Source of the DNA: Oerskovia jenensis
Lineage (GTDB): Bacteria > Actinomycetota > Actinomycetes > Actinomycetales > Cellulomonadaceae
Direction of reading: 5' to 3'
DNA length: 64,000 nucleotides
Assembly (NCBI RefSeq): GCF_016907235.1
Contig: NZ_JAFBBO010000001.1
Span: 1,922,001-1,986,000 of the forward strand
Position numbers and translations under genes: made by a program. Shown piece by piece: positions 51,071 to 60,983 of this stretch. The first letter of the stretch is position 1. Every line of letters starts with the position of its first letter. A model generated the notes under the pieces. The model saw only the letters and a program-made list of their open reading frames with translations, had not been told where the DNA came from and did no database searches.

Positions 51071-52075
51071 TCAGCGCCTCGCACTCTCCCGGGGTCCCGC
51101 CAGCTCGCCGAGCGCCGCGGCCTGCGCCCCGGTGAACGGCAGGTCGAACGCCAGGAGCGCGTGCGCGGCACGGCGGACCAGCAGCGCGACCCGCTCGGAC
51201 TGGTCCGTGATCGCGCACTCCGCGTCGGAGAGCGCGATGTCGAGCTCGGTCGCGGACCGGTCGATCCCGACGTTCAGGACGCCCTCGCGCACGTCGTCCT
51301 CGTCCCCGTCCTCGGCCTCGTCGTCCCACTCGGCCTGCGACAGCACGACGACCGCGACGAGCCCCAGCACGTCAGGTCGTTCGAGGGGGCGCCCGAGGGC
51401 CGCGTGCAGCCGCCTGCTCGCCTCGATCCCGGCTCCGGTCCACCCGTCGCGGGCCTCGACCGGCGCACCCTGCTCCGCGGCGATCGACGACGCGTCGACG
51501 TCGACCCACCCGTACTCGGGATCGAGGTGGAACATCTGGGCCGCGGGATCCCCCGCGAGGCTCGGCCAGGACTTCTCGCGCCGCGTGCCGAGGCTCACGA
51601 GCACGTCCTTCCAGATCATGCGGTTCAGCGGGTCCTTCCACCTCTCGACGTCCCACCGGTCGGCAAGGTAGCCCTCGGGGTCGGGGGTCTCGTACGGCGC
51701 GACAGCGGGCGACGAGTCGTAGGACCGCAGGTACGACGGGTCGGCCACGACCCGCGCGACGGCGTCGGGACCGGCCACGATCACGGCGTCGACCGTGCGC
51801 AGGAAGCGGCGGCGCGCGAACGGCCGGTCCGGACCCGTGAACGGGATCTCGCCCGCGAAGCGCGCGGCGGCCTCGGTGTCGAGCAGGTCGTAGGCCCGCT
51901 CGAGCTGGTCCTTGGCCTTCGCGAGCATCTTGGGGTCCATGGTGGCTGCGGCCCGGAGCCAGGCCTGCGTGCTCGACGGCGTCACGCGCACGCCGTACGC
52001 AGCGAGCACCGTCCACAGCTCGTCCCACGTGGACGGGTCGGACTTCTTGCGGAACAGCGAGCCGAACAGCGCCAT
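51071..52075 (-). CDS. DUF4240 family protein (paralogue B)
   Basis: A 334-residue protein with the DUF4240 domain near the N-terminus: STWDELWTVLAAYGVRVTPS (about 15-34), RPFARRRFLRTVDAVIVAGP (about 83-102), DAVARVVADPSYLRSYD. The middle carries the acidic WDDEAEDGDEDDVRE stretch. Length, layout and central motif match paralogue A, so the pair arose by duplication. Function unknown. GAGGA precedes the ATG. It lies 65 bp downstream of the coiled-coil gene on the same strand. Confidence 0.78.
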   Translation of the reverse strand: MALFGSLFRKKSDPSTWDELWTVLAAYGVRVTPSSTQAWLRAAATMDPKMLAKAKDQLERAYDLLDTEAAARFAGEIPFTGPDRPFARRRFLRTVDAVIVAGPDAVARVVADPSYLRSYDSSPAVAPYETPDPEGYLADRWDVERWKDPLNRMIWKDVLVSLGTRREKSWPSLAGDPAAQMFHLDPEYGWVDVDASSIAAEQGAPVEARDGWTGAGIEASRRLHAALGRPLERPDVLGLVAVVVLSQAEWDDEAEDGDEDDVREGVLNVGIDRSATELDIALSDAECAITDQSERVALLVRRAAHALLAFDLPFTGAQAAALGELAGPRESARR

Positions 52076-52140
52076 CAGGGCATCCTCACGTAGGCCGGGG
52101 TCCGCGACAGCGTAGCCGGGGCCCCCGGGGTGAGCGGCCC

Positions 52141-52500
52141 TCAGGCCGTGATCACGTCGATGACCTCGGTGTCGTCGTGGCGGCGGGCGAGCGCCGTCAC
52201 GACGGGCGGCTTGGGCACCGGCGGCTGCGCCTTGACGCCCGTGCTCTTGCTGCGGCGCGGGCGCGTCGGCACCGGGACCCCGAGGGACTTGAAGACCTTG
52301 CGCAGCTCGGCCTCGGTCCAGCCCGCGGCGAGCGCGTCGGCGAACGCCGTGGCGTACTCGCGCTCGGCCTCCTCGAGCGCCGACTTCGCGGCCGCGACCT
52401 GCTCGGCCCGCTCGGCCAGGGAACGACCCGACTCCATGCGGTGCTCCAGGAGGTCGCGCAGCCGCGACTCGTACGTGGTGGCGGTCTCGTCGTCGCTCAT
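52141..52500 (-). CDS. Small coiled-coil hypothetical protein
   Basis: A 119-residue protein not assigned to a family. Residues 5-58 form a long charged helix, probably a coiled coil (YESRLRDLLEHRMESGRSLA, ERAEQVAAAKSALEEAEREY). A short helical motif (WTEAELRKVFKSLGVP, about 61-76) follows, then a basic, Pro-rich tail. The helix-plus-turn suggests nucleic-acid contact but this is a guess. Located 9 bp downstream of the EEP phosphatase gene, so probably co-transcribed. Confidence 0.65.
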   Translation of the reverse strand: MSDDETATTYESRLRDLLEHRMESGRSLAERAEQVAAAKSALEEAEREYATAFADALAAGWTEAELRKVFKSLGVPVPTRPRRSKSTGVKAQPPVPKPPVVTALARRHDDTEVIDVITA

Positions 52501-52509
52501 GCCACCAAC

Positions 52510-53514
52510 CTAGGGCCTGACCTGGACCGTCGCCAGGATCGCCAGGTGATCGGTGCCCGGGATCGCGACCGACCCCACGTCGTCGACCCGCATGCCCGCG
52601 TCGACGACCACGTGGTCCAGGTCCACGAGCGGCGGGTAGCGGCGGTCGGCGGGCCACGACAGGTGCAGACCGTGCCCCGCGAGGCGGGTCGCGTCGGCGA
52701 AGCGGTCGCCCAGGAGGTCGCGGAACGCCGAGTGGTCGACGGTCGCGTTGAAGTCGCCGAGCAGGATCTGCGCCGTGGGGTCGGCGTGCGCCGCGCCGCG
52801 CAGCAGCGCGAGGTCGTCCGCCCACAGGTCGACCTCGCCGGGAGTGGGCGGGTGCGGGTGCACGGCCGTGACCCGCACGGGCGTCCCGTCCACCCCGACG
52901 ACGGCGCTCGGCTGGCGGAAGCGGCTCGCCACTCCCTCGCGCTCGTCGGACAACGGGGTCGCGCTCCACAGGCCACCGCCCGCCGCCTCTTCGGTGGGGT
53001 GGGTCCGTGTCCACGAGTACGGCAGCACGTCCTCGATCCCGGCCTCCACGAGAGCTGCCGCGAACTCGTCGCTCAGCTCGACGACGCTCAGCAGGTCGAC
53101 CTTCTGCTCGCGCACGGCCTCGACCACGGCTCGCGCGTCGGCGCGCCCGTAGAGGGCGTTCGTCGCCATGACGCGCAGCGTCCCGTCCGCACCCGGCTCG
53201 ATACCCGGGCCTGGGACGAAGAACGGCACGAGCCACACCGCGTGCGCGACGACGAGCACGCCCGCGACCGCGCTCAGCACCCACCGCCGCCTGCTCAACG
53301 AGAGCAGCAGCACCACGAGCGCCGCGAGGGCGACCCACGGCGTGAGCGACACGAGCTGCACGAGGGGCGTGACGCCGTCGACCCCCAGGGCGCGCGCGAG
53401 CGTGAGCACGCCCACCCCCACGAGGCACAGCGACAGCACGACCGTCCACGCGACGGCTCCCGCACGCCGGGCCTTCGACGGCGGGCTCTCAGCGGTCACG
53501 ACGGGGACGCTCAC
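52510..53514 (-). CDS. Membrane-anchored endonuclease/exonuclease/phosphatase (EEP) protein, copy 2
   Basis: A 334-residue protein with about three N-terminal membrane helices (about 17-40, 50-72, 76-96) and an extracytoplasmic EEP catalytic domain. Motifs: LRVMATNALYGRADARAVVE (about 114-133; Asn), LLSVVELSDEFAAAL (Glu), VRVTAVHPHPPTP, ILLGDFNATVDHSAFRDLLG (D, N) and AIPGTDHLAILATV (D, H). Probably a phosphodiesterase or nuclease facing outward. Start GTG overlaps the previous gene's stop (GTGA). It is a tandem paralogue of the next upstream gene. Confidence 0.85.
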   Translation of the reverse strand: MSVPVVTAESPPSKARRAGAVAWTVVLSLCLVGVGVLTLARALGVDGVTPLVQLVSLTPWVALAALVVLLLSLSRRRWVLSAVAGVLVVAHAVWLVPFFVPGPGIEPGADGTLRVMATNALYGRADARAVVEAVREQKVDLLSVVELSDEFAAALVEAGIEDVLPYSWTRTHPTEEAAGGGLWSATPLSDEREGVASRFRQPSAVVGVDGTPVRVTAVHPHPPTPGEVDLWADDLALLRGAAHADPTAQILLGDFNATVDHSAFRDLLGDRFADATRLAGHGLHLSWPADRRYPPLVDLDHVVVDAGMRVDDVGSVAIPGTDHLAILATVQVRP

Positions 53515-54596
53515 GGCGCCACCTGCACCGTCACCGCGAGCGCGCGGTGGTCGGAACCCGGGACCACGAGCGACGAGAGGTCGTCGACCCGCATGCCCTC
53601 GTCGACCACGACGTGATCGAGGTCGAGAAACGTCGGGACCCGCTCCCCCACGGGCCACGACAGGTTCAGGCCGTGCCCGGCGGTGCGCGTCGCGTCGTGG
53701 AACCGGTCGCCCAGGACGGCGCGGAACGACGCGTGGTCGTACGTCGCGTTGAAGTCGCCCAGCAGCACCTGGGCCAGGGGCTCGTCGTGCGCGCGCCGGG
53801 CGAGGTCGGCCATCTCCTGGTGCCACACGCCCGTGATCTCGGGCAGCGGCGGGACGGGGTGGACCGCGGTCACACGCACGGGCGTGCCGTCCACGTCGAC
53901 CGTGGCTGCGGGCATGGCGAACGTGCTCCACTCGCTGGTGTCGGGGTCGGAGAGCACTGTCCGGCTCCACAGGCCGCTCCCGGGCGACCCCGTGCCCACC
54001 TTGGTGTCGACGTGGTGCGGCATGACCGTCTCGATCCCAGCGGCTTCGAGCCGGTCGTGGAAGTCGGCCGTGAGCTCGACGACCGCGAGCACGTCCGCGT
54101 CCTGCTCGTGGACCATCTGCACCACCGCGGCGGCGTCCGCCTGCCCGAAGTACGCGTTGACGGTCAGGACCCGCAGCGTCCCCTGGGCACCCGCCTCGAT
54201 GCCCGCGCCGGGCACGAAGAACGGCCCGACCCACGCAACCTGCGCCACGAGCGCGACCGCGCACAGGATCGCGAGCAGCCGACGCCGCAGGACCAGGGCC
54301 GCCGCGGCCACGAGCAGCGCGAGCGGGACGACCCACGGCGTGACCCCGACGACCTGCGCGAGGGGCGTGACGCCGTCGTACGGGACGGCGCGCACGAGCG
54401 TCATGGCCAGGACCATCCCGCCCAGGACCCACAGCCCCAGCCCGACGGCGCGCCCACCCGGGCGACGTCGGCTCGCCGGGGCGGGGGCGCCGTCGGGCGG
54501 GGTGGCGGGTGCGGGAGGTGGGGTGACGGACGAGGCGGCCGGTGGCTCGGCCTCCGAGGCGCCGATCTCCCCCGCGGCGCTGCTGTCCCCTGTCAT
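53511..54596 (-). CDS. Membrane-anchored endonuclease/exonuclease/phosphatase (EEP) protein, copy 1
   Basis: A 361-residue paralogue of the downstream protein. A Pro/Ala-rich N-terminal tail (1-50) precedes three membrane helices and an EEP domain: LRVLTVNAYFGQADAAAVVQ (about 143-162), VLAVVELTADFHDRL, VRVTAVHPVPPLPEITGVWH, VLLGDFNATYDHASFRAVLG and VVPGSDHRALAVTVQ. The catalytic Asp, Asn and His are conserved. Coupled to copy 2 by GTGA overlap. Substrate unknown; possible roles are nucleic-acid or phosphoester turnover outside the membrane. Confidence 0.85.
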   Translation of the reverse strand: MTGDSSAAGEIGASEAEPPAASSVTPPPAPATPPDGAPAPASRRRPGGRAVGLGLWVLGGMVLAMTLVRAVPYDGVTPLAQVVGVTPWVVPLALLVAAAALVLRRRLLAILCAVALVAQVAWVGPFFVPGAGIEAGAQGTLRVLTVNAYFGQADAAAVVQMVHEQDADVLAVVELTADFHDRLEAAGIETVMPHHVDTKVGTGSPGSGLWSRTVLSDPDTSEWSTFAMPAATVDVDGTPVRVTAVHPVPPLPEITGVWHQEMADLARRAHDEPLAQVLLGDFNATYDHASFRAVLGDRFHDATRTAGHGLNLSWPVGERVPTFLDLDHVVVDEGMRVDDLSSLVVPGSDHRALAVTVQVAP

Positions 54597-54816
54597 GCAG
54601 CGACCCTATCGACCGGTTCGCACGGTTCTGGGCCGGTCGGTCCCTGGCGACGGGCAGACCCGGTGCAGCGCGCGGAGGGATCCTGTGAACGCGGCCGCGA
54701 TGCCCTGGGGCGGGCGTCGTCGGCCTCCGAGATGCTGCCCGTTGTCGGCCAGGCGGCCCGCGACTGACAACAAGCCCGATCTCGGCGAGCCGCCGCACCG
54801 GGTTGGGCCTCACGAC
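54597..54816. other. Non-coding spacer between purL and the EEP genes
   Basis: Together with the two hairpins to 54932 this is a 351-bp gap. Nothing else supported; the EEP promoter should lie here. No reliable -35/-10 pair was found. Confidence 0.4.
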
Positions 54817-54881
54817 GTTCGCGAGATGCGGCCAGCTGGGGTCCGGGACGGTTCCAGACCCCAGCTAGCCGCATCGCGAAC
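54817..54881. terminator. Long imperfect hairpin downstream of purL
   Basis: About 25-bp stem with GTTCGCGA...GGGGTC arms (54817-54843 with 54857-54881), a two-base bulge and one mismatch, and an 11-15-base loop. It contains ATGCGGCCAGCTGGGG, so its outer part resembles the hairpins with ATGCGG arms seen at 60907. Confidence 0.65.
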
Positions 54882-54882
54882 G

Positions 54883-54932
54883 CCGACGGGGCGGGGCGCC
54901 CGAGGAAGACCTCGCGCACCCCGCCCCGTCGG
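54883..54932. terminator. purL terminator hairpin
   Basis: 14-bp perfect outer stem CCGACGGGGCGGGG / CCCCGCCCCGTCGG (54883-54896 with 54919-54932), inner part imperfect. It lies 15 bases after the purL stop. Confidence 0.7.
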
Positions 54933-54947
54933 AGGCTCAGCAGCGAA

Positions 54948-57323
54948 TCAGCCGAAGATCCCCGGCAGCGTCGCGCGGAACACCTGGTCGGCCTCGCTGA
55001 GCGGGATCGTGAAGATGCCCTCGATCTCGAGCGACTCACCGGTCTCGGCGACCTCGGCGGGCTCGGTGCCGGTCTCGCCGATCTTGAGGACGGGCACACC
55101 GCGAGCGACGCACGCGTCGACCAGCTTGGTCTCCTCACCGCGCGGCACGGCGACGAGCGCGCGGGCCGTGGACTCGGAGAACAGTGCCTCGAACGGGGTC
55201 ACGCCGTCGCGGGCCGCGAGAGCGTCGATCGAGACCTTGGCGCCGGTGCCGAAGCGCAGCGACGCCTCGAGGAGACCCTGGACCAGGCCACCCTCGGAGA
55301 GGTCGTGCGCGGCGGAGACCAGGTCGTCACGGCTCGCGTTGACGAGCACCTCGGCCAGTGCGCGCTCGGCCGCGAGGTCGACCTGCGGGGGCACGCCGCC
55401 GAGGTGCTGGTGGACGACGTCGGCCCAGGCCGAACCGTCGAGCTCGGGGCGGGTCGTGCCGAGGAGGTAGATGGCTTCCCCGGCCTCGCGCCAGCCGGAC
55501 CCGGTGGCGTGCGCGACGTCGTCGAGCACGCCGAGGACGCCGACGACGGGCGTCGGGTGGATCGACGAGTCGATCTGCCCGGGCTCGCCTGTGCCGTTGT
55601 AGAGCGAGACGTTGCCGCCCGTGACGGGGACGCCGAGGGTCTGGCACGCGTCGGCGAGCCCCTCGATGGCCTCGACGAGCTGCCACATGGAGTCGGGGTC
55701 CTCGGGCGAGCCGAAGTTGAGGCAGTCGGTGATGGCGAGCGGGCGGGCGCCCGTCGTGGCGACGTTGCGGTACGCCTCGGCGAGCGCGAGCTGGGCGCCC
55801 GTGCGCGGGTCGAGCTTGGCGTAGCGACCGTTGGCGTCGGTCGCGAGCGCGACCCCGAGGCCCGTGGTCTCGTCGACGCGGATCACGCCGCCGTCGTCGG
55901 GCTGGGCGAGGGCCGTGTTGCCCTGGACGAAGCGGTCGTACTGGTTGGTGACCCACTCCTTCGACGCGAGGTTGGGCGAGCCGAGCAGGCGCAGCGCGGT
56001 CGCGCGGAGCTCGGCGGCCGTCTCGGGGCGGGCTAGCGCGGCGGCAACCACGGTGTCCGCGTTGAGCCCGTCCATCCACGTGGGGCGCGCGTAGGGGCGG
56101 TGGTACGTGGGGCCCTCGTGGGCGACCGACTTGGGGTCGACGTCGACGATGCGCTCACCCTGGTGGTCGATCGTGAGGCGGCCGGTACCGGTGACCTCGC
56201 CGATGACCGAGGTCTCGACGTCCCACTTGCCCGTGATCGCGAGGAACTCGTCGAGCTTGTCGGGCGCGACGACCGCCATCATGCGCTCTTGCGACTCCGA
56301 CATGAGGATCTCGCCCGCGTTGAGCGACGGGTCGCGCAGCAGGACCGAGTCGAGCTCGACGTGCATGCCGCCGTCACCGTTCGAGGCGAGCTCGGAGGTG
56401 GCGCACGAGATGCCGGCCGCACCGAGGTCCTGGATGCCCTCGACGACGCGCGCCGCGTACAGCTCGAGGCAGCACTCGATGAGGACCTTCTCCATGAAGG
56501 GGTCACCCACCTGGACCGAGGGGCGCTTGGCGGGCACTCCGTCCTCGAAGGTCTCGGACGCGAGGATCGAGGCACCACCGATGCCGTCGCCGCCCGTGCG
56601 CGCGCCGAACAGGACGACCTTGTTGCCGACGCCCGAGGCGTTGGCGAGGTGGATGTCCTCGTGGCGCAGCACGCCGATGCACAGCGCGTTGACGAGCGGG
56701 TTGCCCTGGTACGAGGAGTCGAACACGAGCTCGCCGCCGATGTTCGGCAGGCCCAGCGAGTTGCCGTAGCCGCCGACGCCCGAGACGACGCCGTGCACGA
56801 CGCGCGCCGTGTCCGGGTGGTCGACCGCGCCGAAGCGGAGCTGGTCCATGACGGCCACGGGACGCGCGCCCATCGAGATGATGTCGCGGACGATCCCGCC
56901 GACGCCCGTCGCAGCACCCTGGTAGGGCTCGACGAAGCTCGGGTGGTTGTGGGACTCGACCTTGAACGTCACGGCCCAGCCGTCGCCGATGTCGACGACG
57001 CCCGCGTTCTCGCCGATGCCGACGAGGAGGTGCTTCTTCATCTCGTCGGTCGTCTTCTTGCCGAACGTGCTCAGGTGCACCTTGGACGACTTGTACGAGC
57101 AGTGCTCCGACCACATGACGGAGTACATCGCGAGCTCGGCGGCCGTGGGGCGCCGCCCGAGGATGTCGCGGATGCGCTGGTACTCGTCCGGCTTGAGGCC
57201 GAGCTCCGCGAAGGGCTGCGCCTCGTCGGGGGTGGCTGCGGCGTGCTCGACCGTGTCGAGGTGCGGCCGGTGCTCGGAGGTCGCTGCGGCGTCGGGCGTC
57301 GGGGCGTTGCTGGGGGCGGTCAT
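54948..57323 (-). CDS. purL: Phosphoribosylformylglycinamidine synthase subunit PurL
   Basis: A 791-residue small-type PurL (FGAM synthase II) that requires separate PurQ and PurS; neither is in this window. It amidates FGAR with ATP and ammonia from PurQ, in purine synthesis. Motifs: [20 protein letters not shown] (about 65-84), [20 protein letters not shown] (about 120-139), [20 protein letters not shown] (about 140-159) and a duplicated C-terminal half with [20 protein letters not shown] and [10 protein letters not shown] Pro/Ala-rich N-terminal tail of about 25 residues is extra. GAGGG precedes the ATG at 57323. Confidence 0.97.
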   Translation of the reverse strand: MTAPSNAPTPDAAATSEHRPHLDTVEHAAATPDEAQPFAELGLKPDEYQRIRDILGRRPTAAELAMYSVMWSEHCSYKSSKVHLSTFGKKTTDEMKKHLLVGIGENAGVVDIGDGWAVTFKVESHNHPSFVEPYQGAATGVGGIVRDIISMGARPVAVMDQLRFGAVDHPDTARVVHGVVSGVGGYGNSLGLPNIGGELVFDSSYQGNPLVNALCIGVLRHEDIHLANASGVGNKVVLFGARTGGDGIGGASILASETFEDGVPAKRPSVQVGDPFMEKVLIECCLELYAARVVEGIQDLGAAGISCATSELASNGDGGMHVELDSVLLRDPSLNAGEILMSESQERMMAVVAPDKLDEFLAITGKWDVETSVIGEVTGTGRLTIDHQGERIVDVDPKSVAHEGPTYHRPYARPTWMDGLNADTVVAAALARPETAAELRATALRLLGSPNLASKEWVTNQYDRFVQGNTALAQPDDGGVIRVDETTGLGVALATDANGRYAKLDPRTGAQLALAEAYRNVATTGARPLAITDCLNFGSPEDPDSMWQLVEAIEGLADACQTLGVPVTGGNVSLYNGTGEPGQIDSSIHPTPVVGVLGVLDDVAHATGSGWREAGEAIYLLGTTRPELDGSAWADVVHQHLGGVPPQVDLAAERALAEVLVNASRDDLVSAAHDLSEGGLVQGLLEASLRFGTGAKVSIDALAARDGVTPFEALFSESTARALVAVPRGEETKLVDACVARGVPVLKIGETGTEPAEVAETGESLEIEGIFTIPLSEADQVFRATLPGIFG

Positions 57324-57531
57324 CGAATCCCTCGGGGTGGCGTGCCAGCCGGCGCGTTTCGACGAGCGAGTCATCGGGGAGGCGACCGGCACGGGGCTGC
57401 ACAGGTGCGGCCAGTTTACCGGCGGTCGGGAGCGGTGGGGTCGGGCGTCCACGGACGCGCGCGGCGGACGGTTCCCGGGCACGCGGGCGGCGGGGTACGG
57501 CCCCCTCGGCGAGCGGCGATAGCCTCGCTCG

Positions 57532-58539
57532 GTGACCTCCCTCGTTCGTCTCCCTCGCCCGCGCGCGACCCTCGCGGTGGTGGGCACGGTCCTGGCCGTC
57601 CTGCTGACGGGGTGTTCCCTGCCCGACGGCGTCGCCCCCGTCCAGCCCACGTCCGCGGCTTCCGAGGGGGCCGCGTCGGGCGGCCCGGCGACCCCGACCG
57701 AGCAGCCCGTGACGACGCAGACGCTCACGGCCGACGGGATCGAGCTGGTGCTGTCGGTGCCGGTGGCGGCCGCGGGTGACGACACGGCCGCGGCCGGGAA
57801 CGGGGTCGGCGACGAGGGTGGTGCGGTCGGTGGCCCTGGCGGCGGGTCCTCCCCCACGACGCCGGTCACGGTCACCCCGGACGAGGACGGATCGAGCCGG
57901 GTCGCGTTCGTGGTCCGTGCCGAGCCGACGTCGGCCGGCGACGGCACGACCGACGCCCCGGCCGACGGCACGGACGTGGCGGCCGCCTCGGCCCCGGCGA
58001 CGATCGACCTCGTCTCCCCCGCCGACGGCTCCCTGGTCCGCAACAGCGACGGGAGCGTCAGCGTCCTCGACGCCGCAGGTGCACCGCTCGGCGGCTTCTC
58101 GGCGCCGCAGGCGACGGACGCGTCCGGGGCGGCCGGCCGTTCGGGGGTCGTCGTCGTGGTGCCGACCCGCGCGGAGGTACGCGTGCAGGCCACGGGGGCG
58201 ACGCCGTCGGGCAGCCCGGTCGCGGCCACGGAGACCTGGACCGTGACCACGTGGCTCGGCGCACAGGGCGTGCGCAGCGCGACCTGGGGGAACCGTGAGG
58301 GCGGGCGCTCGCTCGCCGTGGACCCGACGCCGTGGGCGCGGCAGTCGGGCCTCGTGGGCGAGGCGACCGCGTGGGCGCAGCTCGTCACGGACGAGCCCGA
58401 GGCGGACTCCACGACGATGCGCGACCAGTTCGACTGCCACACCCTGGGCGCGACGGACAAGAAGACGTGGAACCTGGAGCCGTGGCGCCCCGACGTCGGG
58501 TTCCTCGCGACGGCCGCTGCGCGCTGCAACCCGACCTGA
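57532..58539 (+). CDS. DUF2599 lipoprotein
   Basis: A 335-residue probable lipoprotein: [10 protein letters not shown] lipobox with lipidated Cys28, a 100-residue Pro/Ala/Thr/Gly-rich tether, a beta-rich middle, and a C-terminal DUF2599 domain (about 240-335): [40 protein letters not shown] and [20 protein letters not shown]. Two Cys (DQFDCH, AARCNPT) probably form a disulfide. Function unknown; sits on the outer face of the membrane. The GTG has TAGCCT (57520-57525) 6 bases upstream and no Shine-Dalgarno, so it is probably leaderless. Confidence 0.82.
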   Translation: MTSLVRLPRPRATLAVVGTVLAVLLTGCSLPDGVAPVQPTSAASEGAASGGPATPTEQPVTTQTLTADGIELVLSVPVAAAGDDTAAAGNGVGDEGGAVGGPGGGSSPTTPVTVTPDEDGSSRVAFVVRAEPTSAGDGTTDAPADGTDVAAASAPATIDLVSPADGSLVRNSDGSVSVLDAAGAPLGGFSAPQATDASGAAGRSGVVVVVPTRAEVRVQATGATPSGSPVAATETWTVTTWLGAQGVRSATWGNREGGRSLAVDPTPWARQSGLVGEATAWAQLVTDEPEADSTTMRDQFDCHTLGATDKKTWNLEPWRPDVGFLATAAARCNPT

Positions 58540-58582
58540 CCCGCAGGCCCACCCCTCGGCGCCCACCCCCGACGGGACCTGC

Positions 58583-59572
58583 TCAACCGATCAACGCGGC
58601 CTCCGGCGTTCCCAAGGGTGCGTCGAAGATGCCCGCCGACAGGTACCGCTCGGCCGAGTCCGGCAGGATCGCCACGATCGTCCTGCCCGCGTTCTCGGGA
58701 CGCTCGGCAACTCGCGTCGCGGCCAGCACGATGGCCCCGGACGACGTGCCCGCGAGCAGCCCCTCCTCGCGCGCGAGCGCACGGCTCGTGGCGAACGCGT
58801 CCTCGGTCTCGACCGCGATGAACTCGTCCGCGATGCTCTGGTCGAAGTTCGCGGGGATCTGCTGCGGCTCGGCCTCGGTGATCTTGTGGACACCGTCGAT
58901 CTCGCGCGGGTACAGGTTCTCCTCCGACGGGATCGACCCGAGCCCCGGCTCGGCGACCACGACCCGCAGCCCCGGCCGACGCTCCTTGAGGTAGCGCCCC
59001 GCCCCCGACAGCGTCCCACCCGTCCCCACTCCGCCCACCAGGACGTCGACCTCGCCGCCCGTCGCGGCCCAGATCTCCGGACCCGTGGTCGCGTAGTGCA
59101 CGCGCGGGTTGGCCGGGTTCGCGAGCTGGTCGGTGAAGTACGCCTCGGGGTGCTCGGTCGCCGCGCGCTCGCGCAACGTGTCCAGCGCCTCGGGATCCAG
59201 GAAGAACTCGTTCTCCACGAGGACGATCTCGGCGCCGAACGCGTGGATCAGCGCGAGCTTGTCGGGGCTCACGTTGTCACCGACGTAGAACGTGCTCCGA
59301 TACCCCCGGGACGCCGCGATGGCCGCGAGCGCGATCCCCGTGTTGCCGCTCGTGAGGTCGACGATCGAGCCTCCGGGACCCAGCAGGCCACGTTCCTCGG
59401 CGTCACGGACGATCCCCCAGGCGATGCGGTCCTTGACGCTGCCGACCGGGTTGAGGAGCTCGATCTTGCCGAGGATGCGGGCGCCGAGACCGCGGTTGCG
59501 GCCGTAGCGGGCGAGCTCGAGCAGGGGCGTGTCTCCGATGAGGTCGGTCAAGGTGCTGACGAGGGCGGGCAT
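58583..59572 (-). CDS. cysK: Cysteine synthase (O-acetylserine sulfhydrylase)
   Basis: A 329-residue PLP enzyme joining sulfide to O-acetylserine to make cysteine. PLP lysine K47 in [14 protein letters not shown], phosphate-binding [20 protein letters not shown] (about 67-86), [20 protein letters not shown], and C-terminal [11 protein letters not shown]. Length fits CysK/CysM. It would consume sulfide from the sulfur region, although no serine acetyltransferase is encoded here. AAGGAG precedes the ATG. Convergent with the DUF2599 gene. No riboswitch or leader peptide was seen upstream. Confidence 0.93.
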   Translation of the reverse strand: MPALVSTLTDLIGDTPLLELARYGRNRGLGARILGKIELLNPVGSVKDRIAWGIVRDAEERGLLGPGGSIVDLTSGNTGIALAAIAASRGYRSTFYVGDNVSPDKLALIHAFGAEIVLVENEFFLDPEALDTLRERAATEHPEAYFTDQLANPANPRVHYATTGPEIWAATGGEVDVLVGGVGTGGTLSGAGRYLKERRPGLRVVVAEPGLGSIPSEENLYPREIDGVHKITEAEPQQIPANFDQSIADEFIAVETEDAFATSRALAREEGLLAGTSSGAIVLAATRVAERPENAGRTIVAILPDSAERYLSAGIFDAPLGTPEAALIG

Positions 59573-59859
59573 GTGCGGCTCCTTCGCGGGCGGTGCGGCA
59601 CGCGGGTCGCGCACCATGTCGGAACCGCACCACACACCCCGCACGACCCGGCGTCGAGACCTGGGGTCGGACGTCTCGCGATGCGGGCGGATGTGACGCC
59701 CCGGCCTCGGTGCCGGGCATGGTGCCAGACCTACGGTCGGCGTCGGGGATCGGCCGGGTCCGACCGCGTGCCCCGGTGGCTCCTAGGACGTGTCACCCGG
59801 GACCGACCCACGGCCACGAGTCTGCCGCCCTGCCTCAGCCAAGGGTTGGGAGACGGGCC
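59573..59859. other. Non-coding spacer upstream of cysK
   Basis: 287 bp without a supported gene. A frame extending the cysK start further upstream lacks a better ribosome-binding site. No clear promoter or Cys-rich leader peptide could be identified. Confidence 0.4.
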
Positions 59860-60561
59860 CTAGTGGAGGCCCAGCATCTCCCTGACCGGTCCGACGCCGT
59901 GGAGCGTCACCTCGGGGCGCAACGCCTCCGGGCGCTCGTCCCAGTCCTCCCGGTCGAGGCGGTACCGGACGTTGACCGCCGGCTTGCCCTCTCGGGCGAG
60001 CGTCTCCGCGCCGTTGCGCCGGTAGCCGAGCTTGCGAGTGACACCGTGGGAGGGAGCGTTGTCCTCCCAGGCCGACGTCGTGGCCGTCCGGGCGTCGAGT
60101 CCCGTGAAGAGGAGCTCGAGGATCATGAGCCGCGCGAGCGTGCCGACGCCGGCCCCCTGGAACCGGCGGCCCAGCCACGAGCCCGACTCCGCCGTGCGGG
60201 TCACCACGAAGTCCGACGCCGTGAGCGCCTGCACGCCCAGCACCTCGCCGTCGCGGACCACGGCCAGCTCGATCGCCCAGGACGCGGGCGCGATCCGCGA
60301 CGCCGCACCCCACTGGTAGGCCAGGATGCTGCGGCCGACCTCGACCGCCGAACCGCGCGACCACGGGAACGCGAAGGGCATGAACCCCTCGTCGTGGATG
60401 CCCTCGCCGCCCACTGCCGCGAGCCGGTACAGGAGGTCCTCGTCGAGGTGACGCAGCTCGAGGTCCCCCGAGACGACGCGCAGGCCGGACGGAGGCCAGA
60501 GCTCGGTGCGCGTCGGGTGTGCGAGGGCGGGTCCTGCCGGGGCGTCGGGGTCGGGTGCCAT
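59860..60561 (-). CDS. GNAT family N-acetyltransferase
   Basis: A 233-residue GNAT protein of the RimJ/RimL-like type (acetylation of protein or small-molecule amines). Blocks: LRHLDEDLLYRLAAVGGEGI (about 36-55), PFAFPWSRG, GSWLGRRFQGAGVGTLARLM (about 128-147; acetyl-CoA loop), ARTATTSAWEDNAPSHGVTR and KLGYRRNGAETLAREGKPAV. RimJ/L-like features include NAPSHGVTRKLGY. CAGGA precedes the ATG. Not linked to neighbours. Confidence 0.85.
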   Translation of the reverse strand: MAPDPDAPAGPALAHPTRTELWPPSGLRVVSGDLELRHLDEDLLYRLAAVGGEGIHDEGFMPFAFPWSRGSAVEVGRSILAYQWGAASRIAPASWAIELAVVRDGEVLGVQALTASDFVVTRTAESGSWLGRRFQGAGVGTLARLMILELLFTGLDARTATTSAWEDNAPSHGVTRKLGYRRNGAETLAREGKPAVNVRYRLDREDWDERPEALRPEVTLHGVGPVREMLGLH

Positions 60562-60759
60562 CGGAGCATCCTGGCCGGGTGGCCGGGGTGCGTCAACAGG
60601 TGTGCCCCCCTGCCCGCGCCACCCCGCAGACGCGGGCGGTCGCGCGGGCGCCGACCAGGGCGACCGGCGCACGCGGGTGGGGCCCGCCGTCGGGCCGACG
60701 ACGCACGACGCGCCGCGACCGGTGCGACGGGACGGGCCGAGCGCCCGGACGTACGACAG

Positions 60760-60812
60760 GACCCGCCGGCCCGACCTGACGGCTGGTGGTCGTCAGGTCG
60801 GGCGGGCGGGTC
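60760..60812. terminator. Large hairpin terminator
   Basis: 21-base arms (60760-60780 with 60792-60812) that pair with one mismatch, around an 11-base loop. It lies 170 bp beyond the dehydrogenase stop and may be a second terminator. Confidence 0.65.
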
Positions 60813-60906
60813 CCGGGTTCCCTCGGTGGCGGTACCGCTCCGCCGTCGGTCCGAGGTCGTTCGTGCGCCCGTAGCCGGGCCGAACATGCGGTTGTCGTTG
60901 CTTGAC

Positions 60907-60954
60907 CATGCGGTTGTCGTCCGGAATCACCGCGATTCCGACGCCAACCGCATG
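60907..60954. repeat. ATGCGGTTGTCGT-type hairpin with direct repeat
   Basis: Arms CATGCGGTTGTCGTCCGGAA and TTCCGACGCCAACCGCATG (60907-60954) pair with one mismatch and one bulge, loop ACCGC plus flanks. CATGCGGTTGTCGT also occurs as a direct copy at 60885-60898. It lies 29 bp after the acyl-CoA dehydrogenase stop. The GCGG-TTGTCGTC pattern recalls the hairpins at 36626 and 46921. Confidence 0.7.
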
Positions 60955-60983
60955 CTCGGCGCCGAGACGGCACCGAGACGGCG

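Larger units (their letters stand above)
60562..60983. other. Non-coding region with two large hairpins
   Basis: 422 bp without a supported gene between the GNAT gene and the acyl-CoA dehydrogenase gene. It contains the hairpin 60760-60812 and the ATGCGG-type element 60907-60954, both downstream of the dehydrogenase. Confidence 0.45.

Noticed and set aside
59573-59859. Cys leader peptide or SAM riboswitch upstream of cysK
   Set aside because: No short ORF with Cys pairs and no CAGCAACCC/GGGGTGC blocks were found there.
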